From: Clostridiales bacterium
GTDB lineage: Bacteria; Bacillota; Clostridia; Christensenellales; Pumilibacteraceae
Direction of reading: 5' to 3'
DNA length: 60,788 bases
Assembly: GCA_022508485.1 (NCBI GenBank)
Contig: JAFLVD010000013.1
Span: 1 to 60,788 of the forward strand
Under the pieces are notes generated by a model. It worked only from the letters and a program-made list of their open reading frames with translations, made no database searches and was not told where the DNA came from. This document shows, in pieces, positions 43,329 through 51,920 of the stretch (within the stretch, counting starts at the first letter, position 1; each line of letters starts with the position of its first letter). Both the position numbers and the translations under genes were made by a program.

Positions 43329-44918
43329 TCAGAACAAGCCTCCTATCTTTCCGTCCTTTATCGTCATGCCGACGGCGTTGGGTTTTTTGGGAAGTCCGGG
43401 CATAAGAAGCATGTCGCCGGCAACCGCAACCACAAAGCCTGCGCCGGCACGCATTTGAAGGTCGCGAATGGTGATATCGAAGTCTTTGGGGCAGCCTATC
43501 TTTTTGGGGTCGTCGCTTAAACTGTATTGCGTTTTGGCGATACACACGGGAAGCCCGTCCGCTTTATTTCCCATCTTTTCGAGGCTCTTTTTGGCTTTCG
43601 CAGTCCAGATAACGTTCTTTGCGCCGTAAATCTTTTTGGCGACGTGCTCTACCTTTTCGTAGACTGACTCGGATAATTCGTACGAGAATTTGAGCTTACC
43701 CTTTTTGTCCGCCGCTTTGGCGACGGCGTCGGCAAGCTCGACAGCGCCTAATCCGCCCTTGCCCCAGCACTCGCAGAGCACCGCGGTTGCGCCTACGTTT
43801 TTGCACGCGGTCTTTACCGCCGCAATCTCCGCCTCGGTGTCGTCCGTAAAACGGTTTATGGCGACGACGACGGACTGCCCGAACACGTTTTTAATGTTGT
43901 CGATATGTTTAAGAAGGTTACCCATGCCTTTATCGAGGTCGCCCTCGCCGCCGTATTTAAGCGCGCGGATCGTCGCGACGATGACCGTGCAAGAAGGCGT
44001 AAGGCCGTTAAGCCGGCACTTGATGTCAAAGAACTTTTCCGCGCCGAGGTCTGCGCCGAAGCCTGCCTCGGTAACGACGTAGTCGGCGTAAGACAGCGCC
44101 GTCTTTGTCGCAATTACGGTGTTGCAGCCGTGCGCGATGTTGGCGAACGGTCCGCCGTGAACAAAGGCAGGCGTTCCTTCCAGCGTCTGGACGAGATTGG
44201 GCTTAGCCGCGTCCTTTAAAAGCACAGCCATAGCGTTTGCCGCGCCGAGATCGCCTGCCGTAACGGTGTTACCGTCTACGTCGTAGCCGATAATTATTTT
44301 GGCAAGGCGGACTTTAAGGTCCTCGAAGTCGGAAGCAAGGCAAAGCGTAGCCATAACCTCGCTTGCCGCGGTTATGTTAAACGACTCGTCGCGAGCGTTT
44401 CCGCCGACGCCGACTATAATAGAGCGAAGCGCGCGGTCGTTGCAGTCCATGCAGCGGTTAAACGTAACTTTGGCAATTTTAAGCGGATTGCCGAAGTACA
44501 GCGAGTTATCTATCATCGCGCAAAGAAGGTTGTTTGCCGCGGTTATCGCGTGAAGGTCGCCCGTAAAATGCAGGTTGATGTCGTCCATGGGGATTATCTG
44601 CGCCATTCCGCCGCCGGTGGCGCCGCCCTTCATTCCGAACACGGGACCGAGCGACGGCTCGCGGAGAGCGAGCGCGGCCTTGCGCCCCGTTTTATTGAGT
44701 CCGTCGGCAAGACCGATAGACACGGTGGACTTTCCTTCGCCGGCAGGCGTGGGGTTGATTGCCGTTACGAGAATTAACTTCGCCTTAGGTGTGTTTTTGG
44801 GGTTTACCTTAGCGACGTAATCGCCGTAGCGGTAGATGTCGGTTATGCCGAGCTTTGCCGCTATTTCCTCGATGGGAAGGGGTTGTGCCTCGTAAGCGAT
44901 TTCGATATCGGTCTTCAT
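43329..44918 (-). CDS. fhs: Formate-tetrahydrofolate ligase
   Basis: A 529-residue enzyme that makes 10-formyl-tetrahydrofolate from formate, ATP and tetrahydrofolate. It has the P-loop TPAGEGKST, the folate region VFGMKGGATGGG and the end PGLPKKPNA. It is slightly shorter than the usual 555 residues. The product feeds PurN and PurH of this window. AGGAG lies 5 bases before the ATG. A leader of about 165 bases precedes it, with a small ORF and a terminator-like hairpin. Confidence 0.96.
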   Translation of the reverse strand: MKTDIEIAYEAQPLPIEEIAAKLGITDIYRYGDYVAKVNPKNTPKAKLILVTAINPTPAGEGKSTVSIGLADGLNKTGRKAALALREPSLGPVFGMKGGATGGGMAQIIPMDDINLHFTGDLHAITAANNLLCAMIDNSLYFGNPLKIAKVTFNRCMDCNDRALRSIIVGVGGNARDESFNITAASEVMATLCLASDFEDLKVRLAKIIIGYDVDGNTVTAGDLGAANAMAVLLKDAAKPNLVQTLEGTPAFVHGGPFANIAHGCNTVIATKTALSYADYVVTEAGFGADLGAEKFFDIKCRLNGLTPSCTVIVATIRALKYGGEGDLDKGMGNLLKHIDNIKNVFGQSVVVAINRFTDDTEAEIAAVKTACKNVGATAVLCECWGKGGLGAVELADAVAKAADKKGKLKFSYELSESVYEKVEHVAKKIYGAKNVIWTAKAKKSLEKMGNKADGLPVCIAKTQYSLSDDPKKIGCPKDFDITIRDLQMRAGAGFVVAVAGDMLLMPGLPKKPNAVGMTIKDGKIGGLF

Positions 44919-44974
44919 GTGTACTCCTTTGTGCGCTTTTCGCGCAAATAATAACGGTGTTATTTCGTGCGGCG

Positions 44975-45040
44975 TAAAAAAGAAAATAAGCGCGGCTTTA
45001 CTCGCCCGTAAAAAAGGGTTTTTGCAAAGCGAAGCGCGCT
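44975..45040 (-). promoter_or_regulatory. Possible attenuator in the fhs leader
   Basis: On the minus strand AGCGCGCTT (45040-45032) can pair with AAGCCGCGCT (44998-44989 region) with one bulged C. It is followed by TTATTTTCTTTTTT. The left arm lies inside the leader ORF and the right arm begins at its stop codon, so ribosome position could control the fold. Confidence 0.5.
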
Positions 45041-45075
45041 ACTCGTTTATTTTCGGTTGCCGACCACACAGACAT
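44998..45075 (-). CDS. Putative 25-residue leader peptide upstream of fhs
   Basis: ATG 45075 is preceded at 5 bases by GGAG, which begins at the predicted transcription start. The peptide reads MSVWSATENKRV then ARFALQKPFFTGE and ends at TAA 45000-44998. It is rich in Arg, Lys and Phe with a Gln and a Pro, not a plain run of one amino acid. Its end overlaps the arms of the terminator-like hairpin. It is too short to judge by coding statistics. Confidence 0.45.
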   Translation of the reverse strand: MSVWSATENKRVARFALQKPFFTGE

Positions 45076-45090
45076 TGTCTCTCCGCTTTA

Positions 45091-45119
45091 AGTATATACC
45101 ATACGCAAGACTTTGTCAA
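45091..45119 (-). promoter_or_regulatory. fhs promoter
   Basis: On the minus strand TTGACA (45119-45114), a 17-base spacer and TATACT (45096-45091). Predicted transcription start near 45084. Confidence 0.9.
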
Positions 45120-45188
45120 TTATAATTGATAGGCGCGCGGCAAGTCGCAGTATTCTTAAACGCCGGACAAATACGTATCCCTCGCGCA

Positions 45189-47360
45189 CTACAAATCGCC
45201 GAAGAGCTTCTTCATTCCGTTTTGAGCGTCGGCAATAAAGACGTCGAGCGCGGAATACCGTTCCGCCACGTAGTTGTTGTTAACCATGCGCCGTATATCG
45301 TCGCGGTCGCCGACGAGTACCGCCATCTTTTTGGCGCGCGTTATCGCGGTGTACAAAAGGTTGCGCGTCATTATGACGTGCGGACCGCTCACTATCGGCA
45401 TTACGATCGCGTCGAACTCGCAGCCCTGACTTTTATGCACGGTTACTGCGTACGAAAGAATAAGCTGGCGTTTGTTCTCGCCGGCATACGTTACGCGCCG
45501 CCCGTCCTCGAAAAGGACCTCTATCTCGCCGGTGGGCAGAATATGCTCGACCAAACCTATATCGCCGTTAAATACTCCCTGTCCCTCTACCGAACCGCGC
45601 CGCCAGGTAAGGTCGTAGTTGTTTACGGTGTGCATAACCCTGTCGCCCACGAAAAAGTTGACGTCGCCGACCGTCGTTTTTATTTTGCTCGAACCGTTTA
45701 GCGCCGCCTGCAATCTTTGGTTGAGATTGTTGACGCCCGCAACGCCTGCTTTTAGCGCGGCGATAACCTGAATGCGCGAAGGGTCTATTCCCGAGTAGTC
45801 GGTAATGCGCTTTGTGGCAAGCTCTACCGTCATATCCGAAACGTCCGCCGGAGTCGCCTGCTTAAAGAAAAAGAAGTCGCCGTCGCGAGCTGAGAGATCG
45901 GGCATTTCGCCGCTGTTTATAGCATGAGCGCTTACCGCTATTCTGCTCGTCTGCGACTGGCGGTAAATGTAGCTAAGCCGAGTTACCGGCACGAGTCCGC
46001 TCGAAATTATATCGCGAAGCACGTTTCCGGCGCCGACCGACGGAAGCTGGTCGGAGTCGCCCACTATAATAAGCTTGGCATTGTCCGCAACCGCGCCGAG
46101 AAGCATATTGAAAAGGAAAATATCGACCATCGAAAACTCGTCGACGATTACTGCGTTTGCGTTAAGCTTTTCGCCCTCTTCGAGCGCGAGCACCGCGCGG
46201 TGGATTGTAGACGCGTCGCGGTTACAGCCTTCGGTTATTCGCTTTGCGGCGCGGCCGGTGGGCGCGAGCAAAACCGCCTCGCAATTTAAAGTGTCGAGCA
46301 CAAAAAGTATGCACTTTATAATGGTGGTCTTTCCAGTGCCCGGTCCGCCGGTAATAACGGACACGCCGCTTTTAACGGCGTAAATAACCGCCTCGCGCTG
46401 TTTTTCGTGAAGAGTGATATTGTTAGTGCGCTCGAAGCGGTCGATAATGCCGTCGACGTCGCCGGAAAAAATCCCTGCCTCGACGGTGCGTTTTACTATG
46501 CGAACGGCGGCGCCTTTTTCGGTTTTGTGGTAGCGGCTGTCCATAACCGCGCCCTCGAACGGAATAACCACCTTTCGCTCGATTAAAAGCTTGTCGAGAG
46601 CGGAAGAAAGTTCTGCGCAGTTTTCTTTGCCGAGGATATTTTCGGCGCGCTCGAACAGCATGTCGCGCGGAAGGTATGTGTCGCCCTCTTTTTCGCATGC
46701 CGATTTTAGCGCGTACAAAAGTCCGGCGCGCAGCCTGAACTCGGCGTCCGGCCGTATGCCCATAGATTGAGCGATTTTGTCCGCGGTCAAAAAGCCTATG
46801 CCGTCCACGTCCTCGACAAGGACGTACGGATCCGCTTTTACGGTGTCTATCGTCGCAGCGCCGTAGATAGAGTACAGCTTCATGGCAAGGTTGACGGTTA
46901 TTCCGTACCCTGCCAAAAACATTGCCGTTTCGCGCTCTAACCTAACCGCCTCGAACTGCTCGGATATTTTTTTCGCCTTTGCGACGCTTATTCCTTTTAC
47001 GCGCGTCAGCGCCTCCGGAGTTTTCGTTATGACGTCGATCGTGTCGAAGCCGAACATATCGACTATACGCGCCGCCGTTTTTTCGCCCACGCCGTCGATA
47101 AGTCCGGACGAAAGAAACTTCATAATGCCGTACAGCGTTTTGGGCTGGGTTACCGACGAACGTTCAACCTTGAACTGCGTGCCAAACCGAGGGTGAATTA
47201 CAAATTCCCCTTCAAGCTCTAAGCAATCGCCTGCGGCAACCGTGGGAAGCTGTCCGGCTGCGACGATCATATCGCCGTTATCGTCGATGACGAGCACGGT
47301 GTAGCCGTTTTCTTCGTTACGGAAGCGAATCTCTTCTACCGTGCCGGCAATACGTTCCAA
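45189..47360 (-). CDS. recD2: RecD2-type ATP-dependent DNA helicase
   Basis: A 723-residue SF1B helicase unwinding 5' to 3', found in bacteria without or beside RecBCD and involved in repair. The N-terminal OB-like and helix-hairpin-helix part (VEEIRFRNEENGYTV, GVGEKTAARI) is followed by Walker A GGPGTGKTT, Walker B VDEFSMVD, motif III GDSDQLPSVGAG and the late motif VHKSQGCEFD. TTG 47360 is preferred: GGTG lies about 8 bases upstream. TTG 47366 is also in frame and overlaps the metK stop. Coupled to metK. Confidence 0.92.
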   Translation of the reverse strand: MERIAGTVEEIRFRNEENGYTVLVIDDNGDMIVAAGQLPTVAAGDCLELEGEFVIHPRFGTQFKVERSSVTQPKTLYGIMKFLSSGLIDGVGEKTAARIVDMFGFDTIDVITKTPEALTRVKGISVAKAKKISEQFEAVRLERETAMFLAGYGITVNLAMKLYSIYGAATIDTVKADPYVLVEDVDGIGFLTADKIAQSMGIRPDAEFRLRAGLLYALKSACEKEGDTYLPRDMLFERAENILGKENCAELSSALDKLLIERKVVIPFEGAVMDSRYHKTEKGAAVRIVKRTVEAGIFSGDVDGIIDRFERTNNITLHEKQREAVIYAVKSGVSVITGGPGTGKTTIIKCILFVLDTLNCEAVLLAPTGRAAKRITEGCNRDASTIHRAVLALEEGEKLNANAVIVDEFSMVDIFLFNMLLGAVADNAKLIIVGDSDQLPSVGAGNVLRDIISSGLVPVTRLSYIYRQSQTSRIAVSAHAINSGEMPDLSARDGDFFFFKQATPADVSDMTVELATKRITDYSGIDPSRIQVIAALKAGVAGVNNLNQRLQAALNGSSKIKTTVGDVNFFVGDRVMHTVNNYDLTWRRGSVEGQGVFNGDIGLVEHILPTGEIEVLFEDGRRVTYAGENKRQLILSYAVTVHKSQGCEFDAIVMPIVSGPHVIMTRNLLYTAITRAKKMAVLVGDRDDIRRMVNNNYVAERYSALDVFIADAQNGMKKLFGDL

Positions 47361-47362
47361 TA

Positions 47363-48526
47363 TCAATACACCGCCTTAAGCTTTTCTACGCTGTCCGTCC
47401 GTTCCCAAGCGAGACAGCTCTTTCCGAAGTGTCCGTAATTAGTCGTCGTTTTAAAAATAGGCTTTCTGAGTTCAAGCTTATCTATTATCGCCGCAGGGCG
47501 GAAATCGAACACCTTTTTGACAGCCTCGAGTATGCGGTTGTCGTCGCCGGTGCCGTACGAATCGATAAACAGCGACACGGGCCGCGCCTTTCCTATCGCG
47601 TAGCCGACCTGAAGAAGAACCTTTTCGCAAAGCCCTGCCGCCACTATGTTTTTGCACACATACCGCGCGTAGTACGACGCCGAGCGGTCCACTTTGGACG
47701 CGTCCTTGCCGGAAAACGCGCCGCCGCCGTGCGCAATCGCGCCGCCGTACGTATCGACGATAATCTTTCTGCCCGTAACGCCGGTATCGCCTGCCGGTCC
47801 GCCTATAACAAACCTGCCCGTGGGGTTAATGAGTATATCCGCGCCTGCCATAAGCTCGCTCGGAATGGCGCGCTTTATAACGCATTCGGTAATGCCGTCT
47901 TTGAGCGTTTTTTCCTTAACGTCCGGAGAGTGCTGCGCGGAAACGACGATATTGGTAACCTTAACGGGTTTATCGCCGTCGTATTCGAGCGACACCATCG
48001 CCTTTCCGTCGGGACGAAGGAAGGACAGCTCGCCCGACTTTCTGCACTCGGATAGAGTCTTTGTAAGCTTATGAGCAAGCATAATCGGCATGGGCATAAG
48101 CTCGTCCGTTTCAGAGCACGCATAGCCGAACATCATACCCTGGTCGCCGGCGCCTATCGCGTCGTATTTATCGGTGGATTTTCCGCGCATCTCGACAGAG
48201 CGGTCCACGCCCAGCGAAATGTCGGGCGACTGACCGTTTATTGCGTTTAGAACGGCGCAGGTACGCGCGTCAAAGCCAAGCTCGGGGTCGAGATAGCCTA
48301 TTTCCGCAATGGCGTCGCGCGCTATTTTTTGAACGTCGATAAAATCGGTGGTCGTGTTAAACTCGCCGAGCACCAAAGTAAGCCCGGTAGCGCAAGCAAC
48401 CTCGCACGCAATCCTGCTGTACGCGTCCTTTTCGAGCGCGGCGTCGAGTATGCAATCCGCTATATAGTCGCACACCTTGTCGGGGTGCCCTTCCGTTACG
48501 CTTTCCGACGATACGATTCTTCTCAT
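47363..48526 (-). CDS. metK: S-adenosylmethionine synthetase
   Basis: A 387-residue enzyme that makes S-adenosylmethionine from methionine and ATP. Recognised by [44 protein letters not shown] and [21 protein letters not shown] lies 5 bases before the ATG. The leader is only about 30 bases, so no SAM riboswitch can be present there. Confidence 0.97.
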   Translation of the reverse strand: MRRIVSSESVTEGHPDKVCDYIADCILDAALEKDAYSRIACEVACATGLTLVLGEFNTTTDFIDVQKIARDAIAEIGYLDPELGFDARTCAVLNAINGQSPDISLGVDRSVEMRGKSTDKYDAIGAGDQGMMFGYACSETDELMPMPIMLAHKLTKTLSECRKSGELSFLRPDGKAMVSLEYDGDKPVKVTNIVVSAQHSPDVKEKTLKDGITECVIKRAIPSELMAGADILINPTGRFVIGGPAGDTGVTGRKIIVDTYGGAIAHGGGAFSGKDASKVDRSASYYARYVCKNIVAAGLCEKVLLQVGYAIGKARPVSLFIDSYGTGDDNRILEAVKKVFDFRPAAIIDKLELRKPIFKTTTNYGHFGKSCLAWERTDSVEKLKAVY

Positions 48527-48564
48527 TTAATCCTCCGTAACAAAGCCGTGTATTTTACGAATAT

Positions 48565-48593
48565 AATATAAAGTAAAGCGGCGCATTTGTCAA
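48565..48593 (-). promoter_or_regulatory. metK-recD2 promoter
   Basis: On the minus strand TTGACA (48593-48588), a 17-base spacer and TATATT (48570-48565). Confidence 0.87.
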
Positions 48594-48645
48594 GCGTGTC
48601 GCAGTTAAGCGCGGTAAACGTGCGCTAATTTTTCTTTTAGCGGTA

Positions 48646-48674
48646 TTGACAAACATTTATACGTCTGTTATAAT
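48646..48674 (+). promoter_or_regulatory. Promoter of the coiled-coil DUF2188 gene
   Basis: TTGACA (48646-48651), a 17-base spacer and TATAAT (48669-48674), then GGAGG before ATG 48707. Confidence 0.92.
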
Positions 48675-48706
48675 ATATAATCATATAAACGTAAACGGAG
48701 GAAACC

Positions 48707-49573
48707 ATGTCATTCGAATTAAACGAGCTTCTGCCCGAAGAGCTTACCGATTTACTTATCGAGTTTTTACCTGCTATTTTGGGCGCGCTCGTGCTTCTTG
48801 TAATTCTCGCAATAGTACTTATAATCGTCTTGGCGGTTAAAAGCGCAAAGCACAAAAACGCCATTCGCGAGCTTGAGGAAAAGCACAAGCAGGACCTTGA
48901 GGCCGCTTCCGCTTCCAAACCGCAAACCGATGGCGAACAAGCTACCGACGCCGAGCTTAACGAAAGATGCAACAACCTGTCCGCCGCCGTAAGCAGCCTT
49001 AATCACGAGGTAGCCGAAAAACAGCAAAAAATCGACGAGCTTAACGAAGAGCTGAAAAAGGTAAAAGCCGCCGCGGCAAGCGGCGAGTCCACCCAAGCCG
49101 ACGACTCCCAAGTAAAGCGCCTCGAAAGCGAGGTCGAAGAGCTTAAAGCGGAAAACGCCAAGCTTACCGAAAAGTGCGAAGCTCTCGAAGCTGAAAACGA
49201 CTCGCTTAAAAGCGGATCGTCCGCCGCACCCAAAAAGAGCAAAACCGCGCCGAAGGCCGAGCCTAACGTTAAGCTTGCACCTAAGGCGGCGGCAGCGGCT
49301 AAGCCGGCGTCGAATAAGCCTGCCGCAAAGCCCACGGATGACGACGACGTCGAGGTAGACGACGAGTTCGGCGACGCCTCGTCCGCAATCAAAGTAAAGG
49401 TTAAGTACGATCACAACAAGGGCAACTGGGTCATAACAAGAACCGATTCCGACAGAACGTACAGAAGAGTTTCGACCAAGCAGGAGGCGCTCTCGCTCGG
49501 AAAAGATCTTGCGAGAAGGCTTCAAGCCCAGCTCGTCGTCCACAAAAAAGACGGCAAATTCCAAAAAGTATAA
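48707..49573 (+). CDS. Membrane coiled-coil protein with C-terminal DUF2188
   Basis: A 288-residue protein. After an acidic start, residues 20-44 form one transmembrane helix. Residues 50-172 are heptad-rich coiled coil (ELEEKHKQDLEAA, KIDELNEELKKVK, RLESEVEELKAENAKL). A Lys/Ala/Pro linker (173-212) and an acidic patch DDDDVEVDDEF follow. The last 60 residues match the small DUF2188 fold (VKVKYDHNKGNWVITR, RTYRRVSTKQEAL). The layout suggests a scaffold between membrane and cytoplasm. The function is unknown. Confidence 0.75.
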   Translation: MSFELNELLPEELTDLLIEFLPAILGALVLLVILAIVLIIVLAVKSAKHKNAIRELEEKHKQDLEAASASKPQTDGEQATDAELNERCNNLSAAVSSLNHEVAEKQQKIDELNEELKKVKAAAASGESTQADDSQVKRLESEVEELKAENAKLTEKCEALEAENDSLKSGSSAAPKKSKTAPKAEPNVKLAPKAAAAAKPASNKPAAKPTDDDDVEVDDEFGDASSAIKVKVKYDHNKGNWVITRTDSDRTYRRVSTKQEALSLGKDLARRLQAQLVVHKKDGKFQKV

Positions 49574-49586
49574 TCTACGCGCATAA

Positions 49587-49621
49587 AAAAGCGGCTTCGA
49601 TTTTTCGAGGCCGCTTTTGTT
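49587..49621. terminator. Bidirectional terminator between the DUF2188 gene and proS
   Basis: AAAAGCGGC plus TCG pairs with CGA plus GCCGCTTTT around a T-rich loop, with A/T runs on both sides. Confidence 0.88.
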
Positions 49622-49645
49622 ATGCGATATTGTTGTTCTGCTTTA

Positions 49646-51088
49646 TCAATACGCTCTTGCGAAGTAAATTCTGTGCTTTGCCTTTTTGCCGCAGCACACG
49701 CAGGTATGGGAATGGACGTTCTTTTGGTCGGAATGGAAAACTCTCGTCGTTGCCGAAAACTCTTGCTTAATCTTGTCCTCGCACCCTTCTTCTCCGCACC
49801 AGTATGCGTCGCAGAAGTTGCCGCCGTCGAGCGCACTGCCCATCTCCGCCATATCGTTTACTGGCACAATATGAGACTTTGTGAACTCGTCCGCTTTACG
49901 CAGCATGTTTTTGGCAATATCTTTAAGCAGCTTTTTGGTGTTTTTAATAACGTCCGCAATCGGCATTGCCGTCTTTTCGCCGGTGTCTCTTCTGCACACG
50001 GTTACGACGCCTGCCTCGAGATCGCGTCCTCCGAGCTCTATTCTTACGGGCACGCCGCGAAGCTCCCAGTGGTTGAACTTAAAGCCGGGCGACAGATCGC
50101 GCTCGTCGAGGTGCGCTCTTATTCCGGCCTTTTCGAGCGCCTTGAAAATTTCTTTCGTCTTATCGGCGACCGCTTGGTTTTTCGCCGCGCCGATAGGTAT
50201 AACGACCGCCTGGATAGGCGCCACCGCCGGCGGCAGACACAGACCGCGCTCGTCGCCGTGCGCCATGATTATCGCGCCTATAAGCCGCGTGGAAACGCCC
50301 CAGGACGCTTGGTATACGTATTTATGCGTACCGTCGCTGTCCAAAAACTTAATGTCGAACGCCTTTGCGAAGTTGTCGCCGAGGTAGTGCGTGGTTCCTG
50401 CTTGAAGGCTTTTTCCGTCCTTCATCATCGCCTCCATTCCGTAGGTGGCGACGGCGCCGGCAAACTTTTCCTTTTCCGATTTTTTCCCGGTTAAGACGGG
50501 CAGGCACAAAACGTTGTTAGCTAAATCCTTGTACACTTCCATCATTTCGAGCGCGTCGTTATTCGCCTCCTCGCCCGTCGCGAAAGCGGTATGCCCCTCT
50601 TGCCAAAGGAACTCGCTCGTACGAAGGAAGGGACGCGTCGTTTTTTCCCAGCGCACAACGTTTGCCCACTGGTTTAATTTAAGCGGAAGGTCGCGGTACG
50701 AGCCTATCCACTTGCTGTACATATTGCCTATAACGGTCTCCGACGTAGGACGAAGAACGAGTTTTTCGGATAACTCGGTTTCGCCGACGTGGGTTACGGT
50801 TGCAACCTCGGGCGCAAACCCCTCGACGTGCTCGGCCTCGCGCGTTAAAAACGACATGGGGATAAGCATGGGGAAATACGCGTTAACCACGCCGTGCGCT
50901 TTAAAACGCTTGTCCGCTTCCGCCTGAATGTTTTCCCAAATCGCGTAGCCGTACGGTCTGAACACCATCGTTCCCTTTACGGGACCGTAGTCGCACAGCT
51001 CGGACTTTAAGCACACGTCGGTATACCACTTGGTATAATCGGTGTTAATGTCGGCAATTTGATTTACGAACCTGTCCGATCCTGCCAT
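49646..51088 (-). CDS. proS: Prolyl-tRNA synthetase, archaeal/eukaryotic type
   Basis: A 480-residue class II synthetase of the type 3 form, without the bacterial editing insertion. Signatures are FRPYGYAIWENIQ, LRPTSETVIGNMYSKWI, RWEKTTRPFLRTSEFLWQEGHTAF and the C-terminal zinc-type segment (CDAYWCGEEGCED, CVCCGKKAKHRIYFARAY). ATG 51088 is chosen since GGAG lies 7 bases upstream; an earlier frame start at 51127 lies inside the promoter. Confidence 0.95.
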   Translation of the reverse strand: MAGSDRFVNQIADINTDYTKWYTDVCLKSELCDYGPVKGTMVFRPYGYAIWENIQAEADKRFKAHGVVNAYFPMLIPMSFLTREAEHVEGFAPEVATVTHVGETELSEKLVLRPTSETVIGNMYSKWIGSYRDLPLKLNQWANVVRWEKTTRPFLRTSEFLWQEGHTAFATGEEANNDALEMMEVYKDLANNVLCLPVLTGKKSEKEKFAGAVATYGMEAMMKDGKSLQAGTTHYLGDNFAKAFDIKFLDSDGTHKYVYQASWGVSTRLIGAIIMAHGDERGLCLPPAVAPIQAVVIPIGAAKNQAVADKTKEIFKALEKAGIRAHLDERDLSPGFKFNHWELRGVPVRIELGGRDLEAGVVTVCRRDTGEKTAMPIADVIKNTKKLLKDIAKNMLRKADEFTKSHIVPVNDMAEMGSALDGGNFCDAYWCGEEGCEDKIKQEFSATTRVFHSDQKNVHSHTCVCCGKKAKHRIYFARAY

Positions 51089-51117
51089 GATTTTTCTCCG
51101 TAATAAATATTGTATGA

Positions 51118-51146
51118 ATTTTATCATACGAACAAAAATCAGTCAA
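51118..51146 (-). promoter_or_regulatory. proS promoter
   Basis: On the minus strand TTGACT (51146-51141), a 17-base spacer and TAAAAT (51123-51118). Confidence 0.82.
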
Positions 51147-51197
51147 GTTTTTTAAACCGCAATCTTTTTTAACTCGCAATCTCGATACCGTTATTAT

Positions 51198-51455
51198 CTA
51201 CAACACCAAAGCCGCGGCGACGACGACGCCGGCGCCCGGCAGTCCGAAAATGCCGACGAGCGCGGCGGTAAGCGCGTTAAACGGCAGCGTAATAATATTA
51301 AATGCGGAAAGCCCTGCGACAAGCGCGCCGCCTGCGAGCGAGTTTACGACAAGCTTCATTCCGCGCGGCATTTTTAGGTGCATAACCCACGCCGTAACGC
51401 CCACGAGCGCCGCGGCGGCAACTATACAAAGAATCCCTTCCGCGAATTTGTCCAT
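51198..51455 (-). CDS. bofA: BofA family protein (pro-sigma-K processing inhibitor)
   Basis: An 85-residue membrane protein. The family signature KLVVNSLAGG, LPFNALTAALVGIFGLPG is complete, with two to three hydrophobic helices. In spore formers BofA holds back the SpoIVFB protease that activates sigma-K in the mother cell. Its presence hints at a sporulating lineage or ancestor. TATAAT (51466-51461) ends 5 bases before the ATG with no ribosome site, so the mRNA may be leaderless. Confidence 0.85.
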   Translation of the reverse strand: MDKFAEGILCIVAAAALVGVTAWVMHLKMPRGMKLVVNSLAGGALVAGLSAFNIITLPFNALTAALVGIFGLPGAGVVVAAALVL

Positions 51456-51493
51456 GCCCTATTATATGAGGGACTTGTCCGCCTTATGAAATA

Positions 51494-51530
51494 CAAAAAA
51501 CGCCTTAAATAATCAAGCTTTTGATAGGCG
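51494..51530 (-). terminator. Terminator of the 51884 gene
   Basis: The outer stem CGCCT/AGGCG encloses an inner ATCAA/TTGAT hairpin. On the minus strand it is followed by TTTTTTG. It overlaps the last codons of the gene. Confidence 0.75.
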
Positions 51531-51884
51531 CAATAAATCGTTTAAAACAACCGCCGCCTTTTCTCGTATCAGTTCCCAAAATCTATGATTAAGCAATCCG
51601 TCGTTAGTCCAGATTGCTTCTTCATAAAGACTTCCTCCTACGGAAGCCTCCGATAGCAGGTTGTCGATTTCCGATATTTTATTCTTAATATCATGCGTTA
51701 TTATACCGGCTTCAAATAGTCTGTTTATAAAATAACCGCAATTTTCCCATTCGCTTGCAAGATCGTCGGCGGCATTCCACTGTGCAAAGCTCTCTATGGA
51801 ATCGCAGTAGTTACGGGAATTTACGAGAGAGTTCAAATTGTCTATCATATATTCCAAGCATTCTTCCAACGAACATTCTTTCAT
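51513..51884 (-). CDS. Uncharacterised acidic protein, immunity-like
   Basis: A 123-residue helical, acidic, soluble protein that is AT-rich compared with its neighbours. Features include WENCGYFINRLFEAGII near residue 46 and EAIWTNDGLLNHRFWELIREKA near residue 88. The style (small, acidic, Trp-rich ends, solitary in an AT-rich patch) is like orphan immunity proteins of polymorphic toxins, but I cannot name a family. GGAG lies 7 bases before the ATG, and it has its own terminator. Confidence 0.6.
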   Translation of the reverse strand: MKECSLEECLEYMIDNLNSLVNSRNYCDSIESFAQWNAADDLASEWENCGYFINRLFEAGIITHDIKNKISEIDNLLSEASVGGSLYEEAIWTNDGLLNHRFWELIREKAAVVLNDLLRLSKA

Positions 51885-51920
51885 ATAAAAACTCCGACGA
51901 TAAAAGCCGCGCTATATATT

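Noticed and set aside
45001-45060. Tetrahydrofolate riboswitch in the fhs leader
   Set aside because: A GGAGAG start is present, but I could not find the conserved pseudoknot strings; the leader ORF/hairpin reading fits better. A covariance-model scan would settle it.
48526-48600. SAM riboswitch before metK
   Set aside because: The predicted leader is only about 30 bases, too short for any known SAM aptamer.
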